This document shows positions 6,729 through 11,804 of a stretch of DNA of 21,397 nucleotides, one piece after another. The stretch comes from an uncultured Hungatella sp. (GTDB taxonomy: Bacteria; Bacillota; Clostridia; Lachnospirales; Lachnospiraceae). Each line of letters opens with the position of its first letter. The stretch's first letter is position 1. The DNA is taken from contig CAJUPQ010000060.1 of assembly GCA_910588505.1 (NCBI GenBank), positions 1 through 21,397 on the forward strand, read 5' to 3'. The notes under the pieces were generated by a model. That model had not been told where the DNA came from. It ran no database searches and saw only the letters and a list, made by a program, of their open reading frames with translations. Made by a program: the position numbers and the translations under genes.

Positions 6729-7286
6729 TTACAGACCTAGAGCCTTGAAATCAATCCATAGATCATCATAGATATTGACCTTTATTTTGTCCTGGAGGGT
6801 GTAAGCTGTGGTTTTGAATCTGTCCTCTTCCAGGAAATAAACATATACGGACTGATCTATGGGATTTACAATCCAATACTCCTTCACTCCGGCATCCGCA
6901 TATAGATTTAGCTTCCGGATATAATCATGGCTGGAATTGCTGGGAGATATGATTTCAACAATCCAATCCGGCGCCCCAGTACACCCCCGATCTGTCAGCT
7001 TGTTTGGATCGCAGATCACACTGATGTCTGGTTCTACCACGTTTCTGTCATCTTCGGAAAACAGCTTGACAGCGAAAGGGGCCGGGTAGACCTCGCAAGG
7101 GCCATCTTTGGAACGGAGATAATTCCGGATAGTTGCGGAAACCTCCATTAGTATTCTTTGGTGTATCCTGCTGGGAGCCGCCATGTAATAGATTTGGCCG
7201 TCTATCAGTTCGGCTCTGACATTCTCCGGCAGGTTGTAATAATCCTCTTCGGTGTAAATGTTTGTGCGGGCTAATGCTTCTGACAT
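6729..7286 (-). CDS. Uma2-family PD-(D/E)XK endonuclease
   Basis: This 185-aa protein is full length for Uma2 (DUF820) proteins. The opening YTEEDYYNLPENVRAELIDG is the characteristic N-terminus. The nuclease-fold signature follows: EPDISVI (Glu85-Asp87), APDWIVEIISPSNS (Asp107, Glu111) and the helix YIRKLNLYADAGVKEYWIVNP. The substrate of this family is not established; a restriction or repair nuclease role is usually inferred from the fold. The start follows AAAGGAG 7 nt upstream. It is co-oriented with and 32 bp downstream of an HTH gene, sharing one promoter (7570-7598) and ending at a terminator. The pair runs against all neighbouring element genes and looks like an independently expressed cargo cassette. 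Confidence 0.88.
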   Translation of the reverse strand: MSEALARTNIYTEEDYYNLPENVRAELIDGQIYYMAAPSRIHQRILMEVSATIRNYLRSKDGPCEVYPAPFAVKLFSEDDRNVVEPDISVICDPNKLTDRGCTGAPDWIVEIISPSNSSHDYIRKLNLYADAGVKEYWIVNPIDQSVYVYFLEEDRFKTTAYTLQDKIKVNIYDDLWIDFKALGL

Positions 7287-7318
7287 AGGATTCTCCTTTC
7301 TGGGGGGATAAGATTAAT

Positions 7319-7540
7319 TTATTTTGAGCCTTTAAAGTCAACGATTAAATCATACCCCATAGTTGATAAAATTTTTTGCGCATCTTCAAAACTAAAATTT
7401 TTTTTGTTGAGCATTTTTGTAAGTCCTTGTGGCTTTATACCAAGTTTATCAGCTATTTCTCTTTGTGTTGTTTTGGTTTCGAGCATTATTTTTTTTATTT
7501 CGATTAAAATTTGTTCATTGTCTTTATAGATTACAGCCAT
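7319..7540 (-). CDS. HTH (XRE-like) regulator of the Uma2 cassette
   Basis: This 73-aa protein has a central helix-turn-helix, TTQREIADKLGIKPQGLTKML, then FSFEDAQKILSTMGYDLIVDF, a fold typical of small prophage and toxin-antitoxin regulators. The ribosome-binding site is AAAGAGGG upstream of ATG 7540, with a consensus promoter just before. It is the first gene of a two-gene unit with Uma2 and is divergent from the HIRAN gene, whose promoter carries a palindrome at 7648-7666. It is a likely autoregulator controlling both directions. The pairing resembles a regulator/antitoxin with a nuclease, but toxicity is not evident from sequence. Confidence 0.75.
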   Translation of the reverse strand: MAVIYKDNEQILIEIKKIMLETKTTQREIADKLGIKPQGLTKMLNKKNFSFEDAQKILSTMGYDLIVDFKGSK

Positions 7541-7569
7541 TGTATACCCTCTTTCTATTTGATGATACT

Positions 7570-7598
7570 ATTATAATATAAATTAGGTTAGTAGTCAA
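7570..7598 (-). promoter_or_regulatory. Promoter of the HTH-Uma2 unit
   Basis: On the minus strand TTGACT (7593-7598), a 17-bp spacer and TATAAT (7570-7575) form a near-perfect sigma-70 promoter. This suggests the cassette is expressed from the integrated element. Confidence 0.8.
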
Positions 7599-7640
7599 TC
7601 TTTTTGGGAAATAAATAATATAGAATACATTATAAAATGG

Positions 7641-7669
7641 TTGACAAATAACCCAAAATGGGTTATGCT
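7641..7669 (+). promoter_or_regulatory. Promoter of the HIRAN gene
   Basis: TTGACA (7641-7646), 17 bp, TATGCT (7664-7669). Transcription would start about 25 nt before the ATG at 7701. The spacer contains a perfect palindrome, so it is probably repressible. Confidence 0.7.
7648..7666. promoter_or_regulatory. Operator palindrome ATAACCC-5-GGGTTAT
   Basis: A perfect 7-bp inverted repeat with centre AAAAT fills the -35/-10 spacer and enters the -10 of the HIRAN promoter. Its layout matches the 829-847 palindrome. The divergently encoded HTH protein (7319-7540) is the nearest candidate ligand; the CI-like repressor is another. Confidence 0.6.
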
Positions 7670-7700
7670 TAGTATATCAAATGTAAAGGAGCTAGGCAGA

Positions 7701-8138
7701 ATGAAGCAGATAACCAACATGAGAAAAGCCGTTTGTGTCATGGCCAATGAATTAAAAAAGGCCGGCTATTCCCTGTCAGATGCTTTCAAAAAAGCATGGC
7801 AGAGAGTGAAGTTTTCCATGACTGTTCGGGCCAGAGGGACAAGCTTTGGGAACCGCCAGGAATGCCTTGGATTCCTCAAACAGTTCAGGCCGGATGATTT
7901 AAGCGTAACACTGGAAAAGGAGCCTGGAAATCAGTTTGACAGCAACGCAATACGGATCGTGGTTCATATCCATCCCATTTCCAAAAAGACAATCATTGGA
8001 TACATACCAAAGGGGTTAGCGAGGGAACTTTCCAAGGTGCTTGATACCGGAGTTGAGGTAAAGGCCAAGCTGCTTGGCATTATTGGAGGGTATGGACACA
8101 AGGAAAGTTTGGGAGCGTTGGTAAACATTGCGATATAA
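7701..8138 (+). CDS. HIRAN-domain protein
   Basis: This 145-aa protein has an N-terminal helical segment (about 1-35, with LKKAGYSLSDAFKKAWQRVK), common in phage/ICE accessory proteins. A HIRAN domain follows (about 40-135): VRARGTSFGNRQECLGFL, then LEKEPGNQFDSNAIRIVV and IIGYIPKGLARELS. HIRAN domains bind DNA ends or stalled-fork structures and are best known fused to SNF2 helicases; small stand-alone bacterial versions are poorly characterised. ATG 7701 has AAGGAG 9 nt upstream; an in-frame ATG at 7641 lies within the promoter and is rejected. It is divergent from the HTH-Uma2 unit, with a palindrome in its promoter. Confidence 0.82.
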   Translation: MKQITNMRKAVCVMANELKKAGYSLSDAFKKAWQRVKFSMTVRARGTSFGNRQECLGFLKQFRPDDLSVTLEKEPGNQFDSNAIRIVVHIHPISKKTIIGYIPKGLARELSKVLDTGVEVKAKLLGIIGGYGHKESLGALVNIAI

Positions 8139-8145
8139 AGAAGAT

Positions 8146-8208
8146 GCCCTTACCAGAGCCGCAATCTCTGATAGGGGCCAGTAACCCGATAACCTGATAA
8201 GTAAGGGC
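8146..8208 (+). ncRNA. Candidate branched RNA structure, tRNA-like outline
   Basis: GCCCTTAC (8146-8153) pairs perfectly with GTAAGGGC (8201-8208), closing a 63-nt unit. Inside are CAGAG-7 nt-CTCTG (8154-8170) and a GGGG...CCC arm (about 8174-8187). It sits just after the HIRAN stop and before the next leader. It lacks a GG D-loop, a TTC T-loop and a clear anticodon arm, so it is not a normal tRNA. It may be an operon-internal structured element or an RNA-processing site. Confidence 0.35.
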
Positions 8209-8228
8209 TATGCAGGCAGTATAACACG

Positions 8229-8252
8229 CCTGCTGCCCTCTGTAAAGAGAGG
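8229..8252 (+). promoter_or_regulatory. Leader hairpin holding the ribosome-binding site of the 8264 gene
   Basis: CCTGCTGCC is followed by CCTCT-6 nt-AGAGG (8237-8252). The right arm is the AGAGAGG Shine-Dalgarno of the next gene, so the hairpin could mask it. Upstream, GCAGGC (8212-8217) can pair with GCCTGC (8228-8233) as an alternative fold. The integrase leader (9791-9819) has the same design. Confidence 0.5.
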
Positions 8253-8263
8253 ATTTGGACGAA

Positions 8264-8629
8264 ATGCATAGATTGAACATTGACAAGGAAAGCCCGGAGT
8301 ACACAGAGGGCGATCAGGTAACGGCCCCCGGCATGATTGAGGTACTGAACAGAACCCACAATATTGCCTTAGTCAGTCAGGAGGCCGTACCAGAAAGACT
8401 AAAGGGCCATACCCTGATTGTATATTTACCAGAAAGAGATTTCATTGTCCTGGCTGGGTGGGGAGAAAATACGGCTCTCATTGGAGAGCTGGTGGCGGAG
8501 TATCTGGAACTTACCCCTCCCCAGCATGAAAGAGCATTGAAAGCGCCGATTCACATAGGCCTATCAGGTAAGTTGTTGAAGATATGGCAGACGCTTGAAG
8601 CCATTTACCAGATCAGGAACAAAGAATAA
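8264..8629 (+). CDS. Hypothetical element protein
   Basis: This 121-aa protein is not recognised. It is mixed alpha/beta (EGDQVTAPGMIEVLNRTHN, then GHTLIVYLPERDFIVLAGWG and a helical C-terminus LKIWQTLEAIYQI). It has no signal peptide, membrane segment or obvious catalytic motif. ATG 8264 was chosen because AGAGAGG (8246-8252) lies 11 nt upstream; an in-frame TTG (8255) would be only 2 nt from it. It is the first of four small genes reading toward the integrase. Confidence 0.65.
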   Translation: MHRLNIDKESPEYTEGDQVTAPGMIEVLNRTHNIALVSQEAVPERLKGHTLIVYLPERDFIVLAGWGENTALIGELVAEYLELTPPQHERALKAPIHIGLSGKLLKIWQTLEAIYQIRNKE

Positions 8630-8650
8630 GCATAAACAGAAAACACGGCA

Positions 8651-8659
8651 GGCAGCAGG
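8651..8659. repeat. GGCAGCAGG copy ahead of the 8704 gene
   Basis: An exact copy of the dispersed 9-mer in the 74-bp gap between the 8264 and 8704 genes. It is preceded by GGCAG (8647-8651), which can pair with CTGCC (8678-8682). The ribosome-binding site AAGGAG follows at 8689-8694. Confidence 0.5.
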
Positions 8660-8703
8660 GGCAATTCCCTTCTGTCTCTGCCAAAGAAAAGGAGCGTGGC
8701 GGA

Positions 8704-8994
8704 ATGATAAAGGATTTACTGAAGACCATGAAAGCCCTGTCATGGAGCCGGTGGGAGAAATCCCTGGTGGACCTCCAGAAGTTTGATCCGGAGTATGAGC
8801 AGGCTATGGACAAGGTTGTGGAGTTTGAGAAGCGGTATGAGGACATGGCGCTAAGCGAAGAGGATAGAACGGATATAGATGGCTTTCTAAACGCCTTGGA
8901 GGATGTCCAGGAGGCCGAGGTCAATCTGGCGTACCTGGTGGGGATGGCGGACTGCCTCCTGATTCTGGACAAGCTGGAACTGTTTCAACTGTGA
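8704..8994 (+). CDS. Hypothetical acidic helical protein
   Basis: This 96-aa protein is almost wholly helical and acidic (FDPEYEQAMDKVVEFEKRYEDM ... VNLAYLVGMADCLLILDKL). The final NLAYLVGMADCLLILDKL segment recurs, as I recall, in uncharacterised proteins of clostridial integrative elements. AAGGAG at 8689-8694 supports ATG 8704. No catalytic motif is seen. It is co-directional with flanking genes, 16 bp before the next start. Confidence 0.7.
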   Translation: MIKDLLKTMKALSWSRWEKSLVDLQKFDPEYEQAMDKVVEFEKRYEDMALSEEDRTDIDGFLNALEDVQEAEVNLAYLVGMADCLLILDKLELFQL

Positions 8995-9010
8995 AGAAAA
9001 GGAGATCGCT

Positions 9011-9481
9011 ATGTTTGTAGAGGATATCAAGATTTTACCATGGTTCAAGGCAACCCCTCCGAAGCCGGAGAAGATGGAGCGTAAAGAGCGGTATTATCTG
9101 GAACATGGAGACTTTGAGTCAAGGATCGTTTTGGACAGGGTTGGAAACCTGGTGGACGGATACATAAATTATCTGTTGGCTGTAAAATACGGCTTAAAAC
9201 ATGTCTTTGTCAGGTACGGCCGGCGGCAGGTTGTCATTGCGGCGCATAAGCCGGGAGGGAAACTGTATGTCTGGGAGCTTCCGGGGAGCCTGACGGGAAA
9301 GGTACAGGTTGGCGATAAGGTTGTGGTGCAGAGTTCCAAAGGCCCAAGGATAGTCCGGGTGGCAGGGGTACAAGAATATGGCAGCCAGGAACATGAGCCC
9401 CACAGAATGGTCATTAAGTGCTGCAGGAAAGGAGGCCGGGCGGATGGAAACCAAAGAGTTAACCAGAATGATAATCAGTGA
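9011..9481 (+). CDS. Hypothetical protein with ParB-like patch
   Basis: This 156-aa protein contains RIVLDRVGNLVDGYINYLLA followed by VKYGLKHVFVRYG (about residues 38-72). The pattern resembles the ParB/sulfiredoxin-fold motif, a strand, VDGY/H, a helix, then KYGL and a V-V strand. A small beta-barrel-like part follows (KVQVGDKVVVQSSKGPRIVRV, about 96-120), then a polar tail. The canonical ParB GxxR box is not obvious, so CTPase activity cannot be claimed. AAAGGAG precedes ATG 9011 by about 7 nt. The last 38 bp overlap the next gene. If it binds DNA, the dispersed 9-mers of this element are candidate sites; that is speculation. Confidence 0.6.
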   Translation: MFVEDIKILPWFKATPPKPEKMERKERYYLEHGDFESRIVLDRVGNLVDGYINYLLAVKYGLKHVFVRYGRRQVVIAAHKPGGKLYVWELPGSLTGKVQVGDKVVVQSSKGPRIVRVAGVQEYGSQEHEPHRMVIKCCRKGGRADGNQRVNQNDNQ

Positions 9482-9710
9482 AAGATTAGGCTACTATTTC
9501 CAACAGAACAGAGTGAACGGCCTAAAGGAAAACAGGCAAAACCTGGAGTTTAGAAAGCTTCTGTACGAAAAGGATCCCGAGCTTGCGGATGCGTTTGTGG
9601 AGTATCTGGAGCGCAGAGTGAAGCTTGAAGCGACTAACCAGGAAAATATTTACCTATTTGGTCTCCATGACGGGATCCGGTTGATGCGGGATATCATCAG
9701 CGCAGGCTAA
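9444..9710 (+). CDS. Hypothetical small helical protein
   Basis: This 88-aa protein starts METKELTRMIISERLGYYFQ and is predicted all-helical (KLLYEKDPELADAFVEYLERR, then NIYLFGLHDGIRLMRDI). The start is fixed by AAAGGAGG (9428-9435), 8 nt before ATG 9444, inside the end of the preceding gene (38-bp overlap), so translation is probably coupled. No enzyme motif is seen. It is the last gene before the integrase leader. Confidence 0.65.
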   Translation: METKELTRMIISERLGYYFQQNRVNGLKENRQNLEFRKLLYEKDPELADAFVEYLERRVKLEATNQENIYLFGLHDGIRLMRDIISAG

Positions 9711-9769
9711 GGATAAGATATCCGGAAGTTATGAGGATCAGAAACCAGACAAAGACAATACAGCCGGGA

Positions 9770-9819
9770 GGCAGCAGGTGGACATGGTATCCTGCTGCCC
9801 CTCTGGCATAAAAGAGAGG
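9770..9819 (+). promoter_or_regulatory. Integrase leader: paired 9-mers and masked ribosome-binding site
   Basis: GGCAGCAGG (9770-9778) and CCTGCTGCC (9791-9799) form a perfect 9-bp inverted repeat around 12 nt. Immediately after, CCCTCT can pair with AGAGAGG (9814-9819), the Shine-Dalgarno of the integrase at 9829. The two hairpins overlap at their junction, so they could be mutually exclusive as in attenuation, though no regulator is visible. Confidence 0.55.
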
Positions 9820-9828
9820 CGGTGCTAT

Positions 9829-10965
9829 ATGGCAAGATTACCCCAGGGAGTAAGAAAGCGGACGGATGGAACCCTGGAAAAGCGTTTTACTGTGGATGGC
9901 AAGAGGTATTCCATCTATGGCGTGAATAACAAAGAGCTCCAACAGAAAGAAAAGGAAGTCCGAAGGCAAATCGAGGCCGGGCTTTATACGGAAAATCGCA
10001 ACATAACGCTGAATGAATATTTCGACGAATGGGAACATAATCGGCGCAGAATTGTAAAGGCCAGTACCGAAAAATCCACACGAATGCGATATGAAAAACA
10101 CATTCAACCTATATTGGGCAATAAAAGGATCCAGAAAATCGAAAAGCGAGAAATAATCATGCTTCAACAGTCCCTTTCCCAAACACATAAGTCATCCGTT
10201 GTTAACTTGATTATGTGCAATCTGAAAAGCATTTTAAAAGGCGCTGTTGAAGATGAAATCATAGCTAAAAATCCTGCTGCCACTGTAAAACCACTTAGAA
10301 CTGACGGAGACCCAAAAGCCACTGAAACTATTCATCGGGCCCTAACAAAAGAAGAACAAGAAGCTTTTCTACAGGAAGGGAGGGAGGACTGGCTGTATGA
10401 GTTTTTCTGTTTTTCTCTCTGCACAGGAATGAGAATCCTTGAAATCGGCGCTTTAGAATGGCGAGATATTGATTATATAAACAATGTAATCCATGTCAAC
10501 AAAACTTTGTCCCTGACACAGGCCCACGAATACACCGTTACCTCTCCCAAGTCAGAAGCCAGCAAACGGGATATTCCTATGAACGAAACCATTAAGAAAA
10601 TCCTTATGAACCAGAAAAAGAAAATGCTTATGGTATTTGGAGGCAGTTCCGTAAGATTAGAGAGCCGCATTTTTGTAACATCCACAGGAAAGGTCATTAA
10701 TGCAGCGAACTTTTTAAATGTCATGAAACGGATACTCCGGGAGCTGGATAAAAAAGATATCCATATTGAGCGTTTTTCACATCATGCATTCCGTGATACA
10801 TTCGCTACCAGATATATTGAACATGGCGGAAATATGCAGACATTAAAAACTATCCTGGGCCATTCTACCTTAGCCATGACGGCTGATTTGTATGCTCATG
10901 TTCTCCCGGATACCAAACAAAAAGAAATGAACCTGATAGAGAAAGGATTTGAGGGGGTGGTTTAA
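9829..10965 (+). CDS. int: Tyrosine integrase
   Basis: This 378-aa site-specific recombinase would integrate and excise the element at the 17-bp core. It has an N-terminal arm-binding AP2-like segment (about 1-55, LPQGVRKRTDGTLEKRF), a SAM-like core-binding domain (about 60-155, EYFDEWEHNRRRIVKAS) and a catalytic domain. The active site is complete: Arg202 (TGMRILE), Lys241 (SPKSEASKR), His319 and Arg322 (HHAFR), His345 (LGHS), nucleophile Tyr355 (DLYAHV). Start ATG 9829 follows GAGAGG; the in-frame ATG at 9778 lies in the hairpin leader. The gene points to the right border and the TACCCCA array lies just downstream. Confidence 0.93.
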   Translation: MARLPQGVRKRTDGTLEKRFTVDGKRYSIYGVNNKELQQKEKEVRRQIEAGLYTENRNITLNEYFDEWEHNRRRIVKASTEKSTRMRYEKHIQPILGNKRIQKIEKREIIMLQQSLSQTHKSSVVNLIMCNLKSILKGAVEDEIIAKNPAATVKPLRTDGDPKATETIHRALTKEEQEAFLQEGREDWLYEFFCFSLCTGMRILEIGALEWRDIDYINNVIHVNKTLSLTQAHEYTVTSPKSEASKRDIPMNETIKKILMNQKKKMLMVFGGSSVRLESRIFVTSTGKVINAANFLNVMKRILRELDKKDIHIERFSHHAFRDTFATRYIEHGGNMQTLKTILGHSTLAMTADLYAHVLPDTKQKEMNLIEKGFEGVV

Positions 10966-10980
10966 AGCCACCCCTGTTTT
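10954..10980 (+). terminator. Integrase terminator
   Basis: GGGGTGG-7 nt-CCACCCC followed by TGTTTT; the stem overlaps the integrase stop codon. Confidence 0.75.
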
Positions 10981-11004
10981 ATCACCTGCACAGCCCAAAA
11001 TCCA

Positions 11005-11055
11005 TACCCCATTTTTACCCCAATCACTACCCCATTACCCCATTTTTACCCCAAG
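11005..11055. repeat. Candidate right arm-type sites (5 x TACCCCA)
   Basis: TACCCCA occurs at 11005, 11016, 11028, 11036 and 11047, at 8-12 bp spacing. The same motif occurs twice at the left end (127 and 139). The asymmetric 2/5 arrangement near the att cores fits integrase arm binding. Confidence 0.55.
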
Positions 11056-11148
11056 AAAAATGATACGCATAAGACAACAAAAGACAAATCATATATAGCA
11101 GTTTTTCCCGTAAAATCATGCTTTTTCAGAGGTACAGGACAACACATC

Positions 11149-11670
11149 TCAACCTTTGACGCCATGCAGTTCATAATAAAAAATATACTGCTGCATCACC
11201 CCTAAAATCCCCTTATACCGCCTCCTTGGAAATCCCCTCCTGTAATGCCTCTCCAAAGCCTGGCTGATATGGGTATCCACCGGAAACGCCTCCAGATGGT
11301 GCAGTGCAAACAGGCAGATACACTCCGCCACCTTCTCCCCCACCCCAAACAATTTCAAAAGTTCCTCCTTAGCCTCCCCATAACTCATCTTACTGACCCT
11401 GTCCAGATCCATTTCCCCCGAAGCCACCTGCTTTGCCGCCCGCACCACATACTTGCTGCGGTATCCCAGATTGCAGGCCATCAGCTCATCCTCACCCAGC
11501 CCCGCCAAAGCCTCCGGCCCCGGAAACCCACAGTACATCCTCCCCCCGTCACTGAGCCGCCTCTCCCCGTAACGCTCACAGAGATTGTCAATGCACCGCC
11601 GAATCCGCACAATATTGTTCTGCTGGGAAATGAGAAACGAGACCAGGGTCTCCCACAAGTCCTGCCTCAA
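11149..11670 (-). CDS. ogg: 8-oxoguanine DNA glycosylase (HhH-GPD), 5'-truncated; integration target
   Basis: This base-excision glycosylase has the OGG1-type core: TLVSFLISQQNNIVRIRR, helix-hairpin-helix KLFGVGEKVAE with catalytic Lys113, and PVDTHI with Asp132. The reading frame starts at TTG 11670. Family-like sequence (GSFAGDAYLLRAAALGWGIRI) continues in frame up to 11757, where a TGA stops it, and no ATG/GTG/TTG lies between. The roughly 90-residue N-terminal OGG domain is therefore missing, and the gene is probably a 5'-deleted remnant. Downstream, the att core replaces the last codons: the right copy gives QQYIFYYELHGVKG, while the left copy would end at QQYIF. It lies after a MutS2-like gene on the same strand. 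Confidence 0.75.
   Translation of the reverse strand: MRQDLWETLVSFLISQQNNIVRIRRCIDNLCERYGERRLSDGGRMYCGFPGPEALAGLGEDELMACNLGYRSKYVVRAAKQVASGEMDLDRVSKMSYGEAKEELLKLFGVGEKVAECICLFALHHLEAFPVDTHISQALERHYRRGFPRRRYKGILGVMQQYIFYYELHGVKG
11177..11193. repeat. attR core (17-bp direct repeat, right copy)
   Basis: Identical to 55-71. It lies in the last codons of the glycosylase gene (encoding QQYIF on the minus strand). The codons after it (YYELHGVKG, 11149-11176) come from the element side. Confidence 0.8.
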
Positions 11671-11804
11671 TATCCGAATCCCCCATCCAAGCGCCGCCGC
11701 CCGAAGAAGATAGGCATCCCCCGCAAAGCTGCCTGCCGCCGGACAAAAACCATTCCATCATCCTCCTGCGCCCCTCATGCCCCGCTCCACATCCCTGTCT
11801 GCCG

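Larger units (their letters stand above)
55..11193. mobile_element. 11.1-kb integrated phage-like element (satellite-like or late-gene-deleted prophage)
   Basis: The unit is bounded by a perfect 17-bp direct repeat, TAAAAAATATACTGCTG, at 55-71 and 11177-11193. Inside it are a CI/Cro-type switch, an excisionase-like protein, replisome organizer, helicase loader, nuclease, sigma factor, accessory genes and, at the right end reading outwards, a tyrosine integrase. TACCCCA arrays lie just inside both ends. In the circular form the integrase end would join the repressor end across attP, the usual phage arrangement. No terminase, portal, capsid, tail, holin/lysin operon, relaxase or type IV secretion gene is visible, so self-packaging or conjugation is not supported. 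A phage satellite and a prophage that lost its late genes both fit. The gene-poor stretch at 5240-6680 would be the natural place for such a deletion scar. Confidence 0.85.

Noticed and set aside
8146..8208. tRNA gene
   Set aside because: Cloverleaf-like outline only: no D-loop GG, no TTC T-loop, no proper anticodon stem-loop, and too short.
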